Shown: in pieces, positions 43,501-53,515 of the stretch | How positions within the stretch are numbered: the first letter of the stretch is position 1 | Layout: every line of letters begins with the position of its first letter | NCBI GenBank assembly: GCA_002633005.1 | Contig: NMRA01000700.1 | Span: 131,937-195,936, forward strand | DNA: 64,000 bases | Source of the DNA: Phoronis australis | Taxonomy: Eukaryota > Phoronida > Phoronidae | Reading direction: 5' to 3' | Notes under the pieces: generated by a model | What the model was told of the DNA's origin: nothing | The model's input: the letters and a program-made list of their open reading frames with translations, nothing else | Databases searched by the model: none | Translations under genes and position numbers: made by a program

Positions 43501-46500
43501 GCTTGTGAACTTTTCCATACCCAACCTTTACTAATAATGGACAGGTCTCCAACTTCAGCAGAAGCCACGTTTTCAGCATGAGCCTTTCCTGATTCCTAAA
43601 ATTATATTAATGAAAAACTAAAACATATTAAATTTAATATGGCCATTGCGGCTCAGAAAAATGAATACCAAGCTAAAATGAAGGCATCAATATTTTTGAC
43701 GACTTGAGCATGTTTAATTAACTTCATAATTGGCAGACATAACATACTCCATACTCTTTAAAAGTAGTTCATGGGCAGAAGTCATGTTACACATTTGGTG
43801 GTTGTTATGGAAGTTATGTTGACTACCTATTTTCTATGCCAATGTATACTCGTAGTTGCATAAACATCAACACATTTGAATAAGATATGATTAAGCAATA
43901 AGGTCCAAGTTATAAGCAATCACGGTGTGTCAATAAAAGTATTTTTGCATGAATGACCTGCTTCTAAATATTCCTCAGGGTCAGACCCTGGAGTTTAGTG
44001 ATTCCTACCTGAGCTCACACGAAGCAAGACGTTGAACCTTGACTTAACGTCTTTGCTCATGTTCAGACCTCTAATAAGATTTCTCCTCTACTGTGCGGTG
44101 GATGTACTCAGTGTCTTTGGCGACGCCAATATATCTCGAGTGTTGTAACGATGATTCGGGCAAGTGAATCTAATACGGTAGATTATGTAGCTCCTGCTGC
44201 ACACCTGCCTCCTAGGCAGACACTGAGACAGACTACTCCTCAGGAGTACACGTTCAACCTCCACATCAGCTCCACTTACTCTTATAAGGTGCTCAAATGT
44301 CTCGCTCTGTTCCTTGTACATTTCCCAAGAGTTTCCAAAGTTGTTTCTCTCCGCAATTTGTAGAAATACCACATTCGTTGCGACTGGCAGTGCCAGATAA
44401 GTAGATAAATTCGCAAAGCCTCACATTAGGTCAGCCATCATTCAACTAACTCATTGTTAGCTTTAGTTTGGTATTCAGAAGAGTTGGATGAACAAATTTA
44501 GTATAATTTCATACTTCAGTGGGAAACTTCTGGTGTCCCTAAAATTAATTAAACACATTTAAGCAAACCCACTCCTTTTAATTGTTGTATTATACCACGG
44601 CATATTAATGCGTAGAAACGGCGAACAACTAGTGACTGGTTTAACCTGAGAAATACACATACGCTCTCTGAAAACAGTGAAATTCAGACACCTATTACAA
44701 AGCCTGTCTGAAAGGCTGACAAAGTTTTTATTGTATTAATTTCAAGGACATGGAGTCTTCTACATGTCCATGTTATTATTTTTAGTTTTCTCGCGGGGGC
44801 AGCTTCGCTATAAGGGTACAACTTACTGCTGGTTTTTCACAAGAAGGAAATGCACCTCCACGGAAACAGTTCCAGTGTTACCATGGTAACCGATATTGCA
44901 GTGTCGGTGCCGTTTTTACTGACATTGGTCATGAACCTATCATGTGATATCAAAATTGTTCAGAAACNNNNNNNNNNNNNNNNNNNNNNNNNNNNNNNNN
45001 NNNNNNNNNNNNNNNNNNNNNNNNNNNNNNNNNNNNNNNNNNNNNNNNNNNNNNNNNNNNNNNNNNNNNNNNNNNNNNNNNNNNNNNNNNNNNNNNNNNN
45101 NNNNNNNNNNNNNNNNNNNNNNNNNNNNNNNNNNNNNNNNNNNNNNNNNNNNNNNNNNNNNNNNNNNNNNNNNNNNNNNNNNNNNNNNNNNNNNNNNNNN
45201 NNNNNNNNNNNNNNNNNNNNNNNNNNNNNNNNNNNNNNNNNNNNNNNNNNNNNNNNNNNNNNNNNNNNNNNNACCCCCCCCCCCCCCCACCACCTTGCCG
45301 CCTGTTGGCTGTACAGTGGTCGGTGGTTCCGTGGACTTATACTTAACTGAAAACACTACCTTATTTAAGTCTCTCTAGCCCGCTTAGTAGACTTTAGCAA
45401 AGAATTTTCAAGTTTTGCTCCAACATTCTGAGGGTTGTCCGGTGTTCCATGGTATGATTTTTGTTATTTCATCAAGCGGAAACTAGGTCACATTCCTCAT
45501 AAAATACTACTTGGGATGAAGGTGCTGCTCCAATAAACCGTGGCGAATTAAAAGACAAGACTAGAGAAATTATTCCCATCGTGTGACAGCAATGGACTTT
45601 GCGCGTATTTAACTGGGATTCATATCGAAAATAGTGACAACAACCCCTTTGCCAAGATTAAATATAATTCTTTAAAAACTATATGATAATTGGTATGATC
45701 TATACCCTAATTTAATTTCTCCGGTGCATTGTAAGCCCTGATGAAGGAATAAGTGTAAACTAATTGAACAGCGTGGTCAATGCTGAAAACCACGTTTTAC
45801 TTTAGGAGACGTTGAGTGAAAAAGTCAAATTTTCACACTGAATACATACAAAAATTTAGACAAAAACTACTATGGTTGAATCAAATGACCTGAAACGATG
45901 CAATTTGAAATCAATTACATTTACTAAACAGATATGTAAATTTGAAGTATCTAGCTAAAAATCTTAGCTTGCAATCAATGTCTTGACCTACTGTTTCGGA
46001 TTAGATGGTCGGTTGCATACAATATTGACATGTATGCTAACACAAGAGTGCTGAAATTCCTCGAAAAATATGGGAGAAATGTTGACAAATTGGTGTACAC
46101 ATGCACTCAATTGTATTATCTTGTTGATAGTTTCACACACACACACACGCACACGCACACACACACAACAACAACAACAACAACACACATAACAGATAAA
46201 TTCATATCAATAATTGTCGACTAGTACAGAAAAATGTATCAATAGTTCATAATTGTCTCTTCGTCCAAGCACAGCTAGAGTATTCCTTGTATAGCTTGTC
46301 AGCTTCACAGTACACCGGTTTGGGTTGACTGTTTCGCATATGACTTGTTCCCCAGTTATGCGTTTACTTCACCAGTCACCAGTCACAGTTCATTTTTGTC
46401 ATGATTTAAAACATACGGCCACTTGGCAATTCAACCGGTTCAATTATGAAGTAAATGAAAGGACGACCATCCATAACAAACTACAGCAAGAAATAAATTC

Positions 46501-47305
46501 ACGACATGAAGGAACCTAAAGGCCTCCGGATAACACTCAGGGTAACTCAAAAACCGACCGACATGTATTAAGAGTAGTTACCTGTTCAAATATACGATAA
46601 CGAATAAGTTGATAACAAAATCATGTGCAAAGTCGGACACCATGGATTGAAACAACCAAGCAATACCTAAACCAGTTTCAAACAGCTAGGTTTTTCACTA
46701 TAGAACAGCAGTTTGTTTGATTTCTATCAATGTTTTACGCATATACATGTATGATGTGCTAGAGCAGTGTACAGCTTTTCTATGTTCTTAAACTTTGGTT
46801 GTGAGAAATGATGATGTTTCAAAAACATTCGTAAAAACTCGAAGTTTCTCATGCACAACCGTGATATGTTATTAGAGGGACAGAAATATGATGTGGCTGC
46901 AACATTTTATGATTTTAGTATAGTAACCTGTGAACTGATACGGTGTTCATTGTTCTTGTTGCAGATCACGATCTCAGCGTCCGTGTCGCTGAAGGATGTT
47001 ACAAGATACAGTTACATTATTGGGATTTTTCTGATGAACATTTTGACCTTACACATGGCCAGCATATGGACCAAGATCTTTGCAAGAACAGATGTAGCAA
47101 AAAAGGAAAGCCGATATCCGTGATGTGGGAAGATGGGGGATGCAAATGTGGTAAAAAGGTGCCTAATCACAAGGCGTATCTAAGGGATGAGGAGTACTGT
47201 AATCTGCCTTGTCCCGGGAATACAACGCAAAGGTGTGGAGTAAAAAATCATGCTTACGTCATGTCAACCATTAGTACCGATTTACGTTCACCAATTGTAC
47301 CGTAA
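26688..47305 (+). CDS. Gene 2: secreted three-WSC-domain protein, whole model (5 coding exons)
   Basis: The model joins 26688-26721, 33749-33790, 37629-37958, 39765-40052 and 46965-47305. It gives 1035 nt, 344 residues plus a stop. All introns are phase 1 with GT/AG borders. The signal peptide (residues 1-25) is well formed, with the hydrophobic core GALPFVIVLISA before CQG. Then come WSC D (26-135), WSC E (136-231) and WSC F (232-344). There is no membrane segment, so the product should be secreted. The order D-E-F mirrors A-B-C of gene 1. The Trp of the CWCG signature is Arg in E and Lys in F, so ligand preference may differ. The gene ends without the extra tail exon of gene 1. Confidence 0.84.
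27452..27660. repeat. Four copies of a 26-bp palindrome (10-bp stems, 6-base loop)
   Basis: TACTCTGCGC, GTGTAA, GCGCAGAGTA occurs at 27452-27477, 27533-27558, 27579-27604 and 27635-27660, each followed by CTGTTGTTC. Spacings are 81, 46 and 56 bases because the T-rich linker varies in length. Degenerate versions occur near 27110 and 27178. The variant at 28863 has both stem halves changed together (GCCC/GGGC). Confidence 0.9.
28863..28888. repeat. Variant palindrome with paired stem substitutions
   Basis: TACTCTGCCC, GTGCAA, GGGCAGAGTA: compared with the four copies upstream, the eighth base of the stem changes G to C and its partner changes C to G, so all ten pairs are kept. Confidence 0.8.
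28914..28994. repeat. (TTATTC)n minisatellite
   Basis: About 80 bases of TTATTC/TTATAC hexamers following the palindrome unit. A shorter version is at 27151-27176 and others at 27230-27270. Confidence 0.85.
29211..29333. repeat. (GT)n microsatellite, interrupted
   Basis: GTGTGT with GC and GG interruptions. It has no coding meaning, although all frames stay open. Confidence 0.95.
30240..30560. repeat. Dispersed repeat, copy in gene 2 intron 1
   Basis: It shares the blocks AATCAAATTACGCCGCTAAA, TCTGGTGGTTAAAACAGAAA, CTATCGTTGTCACGGAA and GCGGCTACC with copies near 10.5 and 61.5 kb. No open frame of interest. Confidence 0.5.
30600..31300 (+). repeat. Long-range inverted repeat, left arm
   Basis: It matches the reverse complement of about 36.37-37.13 kb. 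Shared words include TTTCGTGTCTT, TGTTGATCACAGCATT, ACGGTGGA.ACT, TTGAAACTTCAGCGA and an AATGTGGCGTTG word. The best frame (through 31080-31140) resembles the minus-strand frame in the right arm (NVALYVRIYST against NLALHMRMYST), so both may derive from an old coding element. The family is not recognised. Confidence 0.55.
31891..31955. repeat. Perfect 27-bp inverted repeat with 11-base loop
   Basis: The left arm is 31891-31917 (starts TCAGAGGTAATAAG, ends GGTAACAA) and the right arm is 31929-31955, its exact reverse complement. The loop is TAACATGCTAT. It lies in intron 1 of gene 2 and would fold into a strong stem in the transcript. It could be a microRNA-like hairpin, a very young snap-back, or the middle of a palindromic element; no longer inverted symmetry is seen outside it. 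Confidence 0.9.
33749..33790 (+). CDS. Gene 2 exon 2: signal-peptide hydrophobic core
   Basis: A 42-nt exon between the acceptor TTATATTATTTACAG (AG ends at 33748) and the donor GTATGT (33791), phase 1 on both sides. With the base from exon 1 it reads GALPFVIVLISACQ and a split G. Joined to MKNNLARIGSL this makes a textbook signal peptide, with likely cleavage around ISA or ACQ. Its match in size, phase and character to gene 1 exon 2 supports both. Confidence 0.82.
36370..37130 (-). repeat. Long-range inverted repeat, right arm
   Basis: This is the reverse-complement partner of about 30.6-31.3 kb, about 5 kb away. Similarity runs through TGCTGTGATCAACATT, CCACCGTC and TCGCTGAAGTTTCAGTCT. Two inverted copies of an unidentified element are the simplest reading. 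Confidence 0.55.
37481..37611. repeat. (GT)n microsatellite next to a splice acceptor
   Basis: An interrupted GT tract in the sense strand of gene 2 intron 2, ending 17 bases before WSC exon D. Only a short pyrimidine stretch (CTTTCCAG) lies between the tract and the exon. Confidence 0.95.
37629..37958 (+). CDS. Gene 2 exon 3: WSC domain D
   Basis: A 330-nt phase 1-1 exon with acceptor TGTATACTTTCCAG (AG ends at 37628) and donor GTAAGT at 37959. After an acidic lead (FEDSMFDEARKYEHE) comes a WSC domain: PACYIH, EYCVKTC, GVQNGNECWCGN, SQCKQKLC, GNQNLFCGG, then LWVMSTNYAL. All WSC cysteines and CWCG are present, plus one extra Cys (FGFCGV). It is the counterpart of WSC A in gene 1. The first-cysteine motif is ACYIH instead of GCYKD. 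Confidence 0.93.
37959..39764 (+). other. Gene 2 intron 3
   Basis: It contains a 110-codon plus-strand open frame (38126-38458) with no recognised domain, probably chance. Nothing else is seen. Confidence 0.5.
39765..40052 (+). CDS. Gene 2 exon 4: WSC domain E
   Basis: A 288-nt phase 1-1 exon with acceptor CTCCATTTTAG (AG ends at 39764) and donor GTAAAT at 40053. It encodes QKCWNVDYDD, FCRQLCG, KYAATENGRICRCGDNFFG, SKCNKRC, STCGG, then LAIFMMNSEIA. All eight cysteines are present, but the signature CWCG is CRCG and the usual C-x-G-N is CSGD. It is the counterpart of WSC B of gene 1 (shared KCWNVD). There is no ATG in the first two thirds, so ORF finders see only its 3' part. Confidence 0.92.
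42870..43580 (-). pseudogene. Possible decayed coding sequence, family unknown
   Basis: The minus strand from 43568 down to about 43130 reads on with only occasional stops. It gives protein-like strings such as SMRNDSGEKYLPTITGLYH, MWGNWDRGSGVCIERGCL and VFHFVLVSFDKNVDVVYTA. The frame is largely conserved across the stops, suggesting an old coding element with point damage. No known domain is recognised. It lies antisense in an intron of gene 2. Confidence 0.3.
44968..45272. other. Assembly gap (305 unknown bases)
   Basis: A run of N bordered on the right by A and 15 C. The adjoining sequence (about 45289-45345) is the reverse complement of the last 60 bases of the window, so a dispersed repeat probably broke the assembly. 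Confidence 0.99.
45289..45345 (-). repeat. Dispersed repeat end, inverted relative to 63940-63990
   Basis: The reverse complement contains CCACGGAACCACCGACCACT, GTACAGCCAACA and GCGGCAAGGTGG. The window end has CCACGGATCCACCGACCACA, GTACAGCCAACA and GCGGCAAGGTGG. A shorter match (GCGGCAAGGTGGGAGTCA) is at about 41326. Confidence 0.7.
45720..45990 (-). repeat. Inverted relative of the 27-29 kb repeat
   Basis: On the minus strand the order AGGTCA, ATTTCA..TCGTTTCAGGTCATT and CTCCGGTGCATTG corresponds to the 28.4-28.7 kb unit (CAGGTCATTCGGTGCA, AATGCACCGGAAGAG). Diverged and non-coding. Confidence 0.5.
46133..46187. repeat. (CA)n(CAA)n microsatellite
   Basis: CA dinucleotides with two CG interruptions pass into CAA trinucleotides. 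Located in the last intron of gene 2. Confidence 0.95.
46965..47305 (+). CDS. Gene 2 exon 5: WSC domain F and stop
   Basis: The last coding exon has acceptor TTGTTCTTGTTGCAG (AG ends at 46964), phase 1. It encodes DHDLSVRVAEGCYKIQ, LCKNRCSKKGK, GGCKCGKKV, EYCNLPCPGN, QRCGV, AYVMST, then a short tail and TAA at 47303-47305. All eight WSC cysteines are present; CWCG is CKCG. A GT at 47302 would give phase 2 and break the family pattern, so the stop is preferred. It is the counterpart of WSC C of gene 1 (shared DHxL and AEGCY). Confidence 0.92.
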
Positions 47306-47723
47306 TCGTATAAATTGCATCAGTATTTTTAGTAATGACATGGAATTATGACTTAGTGAGTATAATATGAATTGAAAAAAGTCCAGCGCGTATGCTTTTT
47401 GACATAGGAAAGGCGATCCTGCATTAAAAGTGGCGAATATAGACTAAATTGCATTATTCAAAGTGGTTTTCTGTCACTGAAACAGGTTATTTTATGATAT
47501 CTTGTAAACAATTTCTCAAACCACTGCCCATTAGATTCTACTTTCAAAAAACGTTCTGTGGACTGCTCATCGTGTCGACGATTTCCCCCAAAAGGCAAAA
47601 CATGTCTCTTTGTTTCATGTGAAAAAAAAAACAAAGACGTAGCTCGTTTCCCTTGCCTGTAAACAACAGACTAATGCTCATGCTTCATTAGTATATTTCA
47701 ATACCTGCGAAGTTGTAAATAAA
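47306..47723 (+). other. Probable 3' UTR of gene 2
   Basis: Candidate polyadenylation hexamers are ATTAAA at 47423-47428 and AATAAA at 47718-47723. Which is used cannot be decided from the sequence. Confidence 0.4.
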
Positions 47724-48139
47724 TGCACGCCCAACAGAGGACGGGGGTGATTGCCCCCCCCCCCCCCCCCCCCCCCCNTATTTTTATCCATGCATCCTCG
47801 ACACAGAGATGGTCGATGAAGACCAACTAAGTCTGGATCAGTCAGGGGTCTTAAGCCAAAATTTATTTTACTTCTTTCTTAAAAATAAACAGACGTGAGG
47901 TTAAAGCATAATGAAATGGTGTCGGTGTAAAGCGCGGTAGTTAACAGATCTTTGTCCGTTTGACTGTTTGTCTCTAAATGACAAAGCCAACATGCATTTG
48001 GTACCAAGACACTACATGGAATGATGACGGATCAATAATAACTATCAAGATGCATGGCCCACTTGCATCAGGCACTGGACTTGAAAACTGGTTCAAATCA
48101 CTCGTGACAAACATACTTCTTTACCATAAGCTACATTGA

Positions 48140-48448
48140 CTACATCTTCCTCATCATGCGGTTGAAGGTTGCTGCAGAATTTACCAGACCGAATGGCATC
48201 TGTACGAAGTTGTAACAACCACTTGTCACTACAAACGAGGTCTTGGGTCGTAATTCTTTGGCGACAAGGACTTGCCAGTATCCATTACAAAAATCGATTT
48301 TCGTAAAGTACTGGTACTTATTGATCTTTGCCGTGATGTCATCAGGACTGCCCATCGGTTCCGAGTCGAACTTGCAAGCGCACATAAGTTGAAGGGAAAT
48401 TACAAACTCTGTAGTGACTACAGTGTTCTTCCTTCGCGCGAATTTCAA
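48140..48448 (-). pseudogene. Ty3/gypsy reverse-transcriptase fragment
   Basis: The minus strand reads KFDSEPMGSPDDITAKI, YFTKIDFCNGYWQVLVAKE, RPKTSFVV, then FVQMPFGLVNSAATFNRMMRK. These are the fingers and palm motifs (FTKIDFxxGYWQ, MPFGLxNxxATF) of gypsy-type RT. It is truncated before the YxDD box. It differs from the 16.6-18.3 kb copy, so it is a separate insertion. Confidence 0.88.
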
Positions 48449-48611
48449 AAGGCGTGGATTTTGTGATAATTTCTGGAAATGCCTTCACAGTGGAAACTGA
48501 ATAACTCTGTAGTGAGATAGTTCATGTACATCTACTTTTCCAATTGGAATATGACAATCTATGTACAGCGCTATTCATAGCAGCGGGAATGAAAGTATCA
48601 ATTGTCCATCT

Positions 48612-48763
48612 GGGCTGAGTTGCATAAAGCTTCAAAAGTTATCCGCTGGATAAGTTTGATTGTTGCATGACGTCAGGTGCATTGTTCAACAATAACAACG
48701 TGACGCGAGATAATGCGACGTCATTGTTGTTATACGGCGTATAACTATTATGCAACTGGGCCC
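48612..48763. mobile_element. MITE-like element (about 152 bp)
   Basis: The ends are inverted: GGGCTGAGTTGCATAAAGCT at 48612 and, on the other strand from 48763, GGGCCCAGTTGCATAATAGT. The interior is also partly palindromic (GTTATCCGCTGGATAA, TTGTTGAACAAT, CAATAACAACGTGACG against CGTCATTGTTGTTATACG). No coding capacity. A target-site duplication is not obvious. Confidence 0.6.
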
Positions 48764-51700
48764 TGATGTCACAATGTTTTAGTGGAGCTCCAGGGTAGCC
48801 AAAGTCACGTGTTTACAATTACAATACTCGGCAATATAAAACTCACGTGATCTCGAAGTCCTAGTGTTACAGAACGGGAGGCTGATTTACGTAATTCATA
48901 GTTCTGTTATGTTAATCAGGACAAGGGCAGCCAATCAGGGTGCAGGAAAGTCCTGACGCTACAACTAATCGCCATCGTAGCCCAGACATGTTCGTTAATA
49001 AAGCAAGCCGGTTCGTTACAATGATATTGCGACACTTACACTGCATGTTAGAAATTTTCGAAGAACTAACAAGGAAAAGTGATTGACATAATCCTAAATA
49101 TCGTAGTAAAATTCATAATCAGGTGATCCCAAAATATACCCACTATCTTTTGCCTCGGATTAGCAAATGAAACAGTGTAATAAGTTCCGCTTATCAATGT
49201 TTAGTAAACTTATTTTCGTCTCTTGACCCGTACCAGGTGAGATTTATGAGAAAAAAAAACTCAAACGTTCAGAGCAAATATTGGCAAGTGTAATGTACCA
49301 CCCAAAAAGACCATACCATGTACCTATGTCCCAGACCACCAACCGTCTTCACCAAATATCTACACACATGTATTCAAGTGTTGTGTTTCGACATTTTCAG
49401 TTGACCTTTTTTACGGGTGGTGAAATTCGATACTTGCACAATCATTTGGGATACATGTCCACCCAATCTGGCATCCAGAGAGCGTCGACAATTATTGTAT
49501 AAGCTGGTAGTTGGTTTCGGATAGAGACTACCTGCTAATCTTTTAAGATAATCTGAACACCTGCTTAACTGCCAATTTATGAAAGCACCAAATGTTCGAC
49601 TGTAGGATCTCCAAATCAGATCTTGAAAAAAAGGGTTCATACTTCCTTGAGAGAATGCTTTTAAAAATTTCTTTAAAATTTTTTGGTCATCATTTTTGAG
49701 CATCATGAATATTTTGGCCCAAAATGGACCATTGTTGGTCCCTAGCCTCAGTTAGTGAAGTAGTTTTAAAACAGCTTGAAATAACGGGAATGAAAAAAAA
49801 ATCTCCATAATTGTATGTAGAGATTGAACCTGTCTATCAGAAGACAGTCTTTGCATGTGCAAATGGGTTTCCGTTAATATTCATTGGCGTGCCAAAACTC
49901 TGTACCAATTTTTGTTTATGATTTTAGCCATTTTTGAAAGGGCGGAGGCAGGATTTTAAAAAGGTGGTCGGGTAAAATATTTTTCAAAAAACGTGTCGAA
50001 GTCAACAATTCGATATCATTAAAATCAAGGGGAAAAGGAGGGTCCGGAACCCCTTGATCCCTCAATCCGCTAATGTTTGATGTGCTCTGGGAACCAGTTT
50101 GCGGGATACTGGTAGTTCCAAATATTTTTTTTTTATTAGTGAATAAAACTGAATAAATCAAAGATGGACTTTTTGTTTCCAAGCACAGTCGGTACAAAGC
50201 ACATGCCATCACTTATTTTACAGTCCTTGGCTACAGGCATTTAGCAGATATACCTCGCAATCCTCAGTTTATTAATTTTTGCAAATGTGTTTCTGTGGTG
50301 ATGAAATCGGTCGACGTCAAATTTTTGATAATTCGGCTACTGTTGGCCCCCTGGTGGCAATTTCTATTATGATATTTCTTGGGTGAAATGTCATGAAATT
50401 TGAGCAAAATGTTTCTACACAGGAAACGATGCCGATGTTTTCTAATGATTTTAATCTGCGCCGTCCCGTCATGTGACAATTAAAGCATTTAGGAAACCCT
50501 CTAACCACTGCCCCCCACGTCAGATGCTAACTGAACTGACTGTGGCCCGGTAACATTCAGCTTATCACCTACCGAAAACAACCGCACCTCATGTACTATC
50601 TCTTTTTTTGTCTTTCCTGCCCTTGAAAATCAGGCTTCAAAGCAGGGTTTTATTTTTTTCAGCTCATTATTCCGGAAAAAATGTTCACGGTAGATCAGTA
50701 TTGACGACAATTCAGGAACGTAGGAAGCAGGGAGGCGGGGGCACGGGCCCCCAAAAATTTCAGGCGTCTGGGTTAAACCGTGACAACCAACAGAGACGTG
50801 GTGCCGGGGACAGTCGAGAAAAGAAAGACTGCAAAAAACGGATAAGAGAGAAAATTCAAGAGAACATTCAACAAATCTGCATCAGTGCATGGTTTACTTT
50901 TTGAGGACCCTGGCCAGGACACTGTCGTTAGGATCTTCGCTTTTGCAGCACAGGTCGTCTAAACGCACACATATATTTCAAAAATTGAGGAAATTTGTAA
51001 AGCGAAGATTTGCGGAGGCTACTAATTTTCTGGATGTTTTGCGAATGCAAAACTATATTTTTCCAGAGGCCCCTCTCTGGCAAGGGATAACGGAGACAAC
51101 TATCGCTTTATATTTTTCTAGAAACTACATATCACAAAAATTGAAGATCTGTCAGATAACATCAATTGCTGCGCATTTCATGATATCTGAAAAAATAGAT
51201 ACTTTCATATTTAGGTGCCTTGAATCAGGCCATTGATAACATTCACGTGGCCATCTTTTTGTATTTTTATTGACAAATTCTTAAGGGGCCGCACACGGAG
51301 AGAGGCCCCAATGTTGGAATCGATTACCTTTGCCTTCTTGTTTTTGTGAAATCGTGCTTTTATGTTGAAGGAGGTCACTCCCTGCATCGTTTTAGGACCA
51401 CACGACGGTGCAATGAATTGCCACTTTTTTCCAAGCTTAAGAATATTTATTCTTTATCTTAAGGCGTTCCTTTCAGACGGCACCCCTCTCGGTGGAGCAG
51501 TTCGGAGTAAATGTCCCATTTTTAATTAATAATCCACTGGTTCCACCTGCCGCCCCGAAGTGCTGTACCAGAGGGTTCCAGTTCAATCCCGTCCTGCAGC
51601 CATTCTATTATTGCTTATGAATTTTTGTAATTACATCACGTTTCGTCTCTTATAGTTGCTAAACGTAAATTGAAACTTGAGAACGTTCTAGAAACCATGT

Positions 51701-53436
51701 GTAGTAGCTGAGGATAACTGACTTTTAGGGAACTGCTTTCTGAAGTCTAGAGGTCATTCACAACTGTTGCTGTTATGGTGAAACAACTACCTTGCATACT
51801 ATAAAGGTTAAAGAATTGTGATAATTTCTGGTGAACAACCTCACCAAGAATCACGTGGTTTCAGTCAATTTTTCTGAAAATATCCACAAGAAAAGGTACA
51901 TGTTTTCTGAAAATAGAAAGATTATAGAATTTTCCACTTAACATAATGAAATGTTGCAGGAATAACAAGGAATAACCAAATTTCATTTCAAAAAAATTCA
52001 TAAACAGATCTCAAAATTATTTTTCAAAATGTCCTGTTTTATTTTAAGGGGCTTTTCAGATGAATACACATATTTTTGATAAAACTGATTAACTACAGCT
52101 TCAATTTTTGACGGTATCTTATTCAAAACTAGCCAGTTTTGTCTGGAGAACAATGTCAATAGCATAGTGCCTGTTTCGTTTGAGCCTAATAATCTGTTTT
52201 TATATACCATGTTGGTAAAATTTCTAAATTTTCATCAAACCATGAAGTAAGACATTAACTTTTAACCTGAAGGCGTACGTTAATATCGAAATTAAGTATG
52301 GCATGAACTCCAACTAACCATTGACGGGCAAGCAAATTTAAAATGCGATATTCGATTGCCAATCAAAAAGAAATTCACAAGTTGGTTAGTTTAAACTATT
52401 TTATTTAAAGTAAACTATTTTTACAAACATAATACACTTCTTGAGTAAAAGTGAAGTTTATAACTAATGCAGTCAAAGCATCGCTTTCACTGTGAAGACA
52501 GGATATAAAGAAGGTAATAAAAGTGTAATACTGGTTAAAATCCCTTCTTAATACCGACAGAGAAAAAACAGAAAAGTTAAATGTTAGCAGGCTGTGTAAG
52601 ATTCAAACCCATAGTTTCCAAAATGGCCAGATACCAAAATGCACAGTAGCACACTTCATAAAAATTTAAGGTTTTTATTATGGCTGCTATGTAGTTACTA
52701 ACTACTGTGTATCACAATATATACTACAGGAAGAACCTTGTTATGGAACTTGCATATCTATTATATATCTATAAAATATCTTCAAAAATACAACAGAACA
52801 CAAGTACAGGGAAGGGCATCCGCAGTCTCTCTAGTATAACAATACCGCAAAATATAATACAAAATATACAAGTAAGCTAATCCGGTAAGCAACTTTGTGT
52901 ACAAAATATGATTGCCTGTAAGAAAACCTGAGTCATCACCATATCGAATTTGTTCAACGAAAATTCTATAGGTAATCAAAAGGACAAATAACATTTCTGT
53001 CTGACACGTCAGGTGATGGTGGACTTACACCTACTTGATAAATGCATCTAAAGCCAGGGGTCTTGTTTCATGGAATTTTCAGTCAAGAATCGTTCCATTG
53101 TTGGCATTATGTCATCAGCACTATTCAACAATCATCATGCAATTATTGAAGAGTATAGGCTAGCCTTTTACAAACTTAAAGGCCTATGGGTCAACAAGCA
53201 CTTCAACTGAGTTTGAAGTATAATAATTATGATCCGAGCGTATTTTAATGACAGAATTTTTTTGTTAGGTAATGGAATGAAATGAAAAATTCTAAGATTT
53301 TGGACTCGTAAACTAATAACCTCGTTCTAAAATAATTCAGACACTACTGGTAAACTGAGATAATGTAAACGTCTAAACATGCAGAATTATCTCTCTAATA
53401 CTACTGTTACAGTGACACGCTTTCTAAAACATGGTG

Positions 53437-53515
53437 CATTCATATTGTTTACATAGCCCGGGTGCGGGTTCCAGAGACCGCATTCATATTGTAAGCCCGG
53501 GTGCGGGTTCCAGAG
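53437..53515. repeat. Short tandem duplication
   Basis: CATTCATATTGT and AGCCCGGGTGCGGGTTCCAG occur twice, 53437-53476 and 53481-53515; the first copy has five extra bases between the words. Confidence 0.8.

Larger units (their letters stand above)
40053..46964 (+). other. Gene 2 intron 4 (6.9 kb)
   Basis: It contains a possible decayed minus-strand coding stretch (about 42.87-43.58 kb), an assembly gap (44968-45272) flanked by a poly-C run, an inverted relative of the 27-29 kb repeat (about 45.72-45.99 kb) and a (CA)n(CAA)n microsatellite (46133-46187). The stretches 40.1-42.8 kb and 43.6-44.9 kb hold nothing recognisable. Confidence 0.55.

Noticed and set aside
11912-47305. A single gene carrying all six WSC domains
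   Set aside because: A good in-frame terminal exon with stop follows WSC C, and a full promoter, first exon and signal-peptide exon precede WSC D. The paired order A-B-C/D-E-F also fits two genes. It is not fully excluded without transcripts.
47300-47308. Possible splice donor (CC|GTAATC) at the end of WSC F
   Set aside because: It would leave phase 2, unlike every other intron in the family, and the sequence around it is a weak donor; the TAA stop in the same place is simpler.
51536-51600. tRNA-like T-arm (AGTTCAATCCC)
   Set aside because: No A box or cloverleaf could be formed around it.
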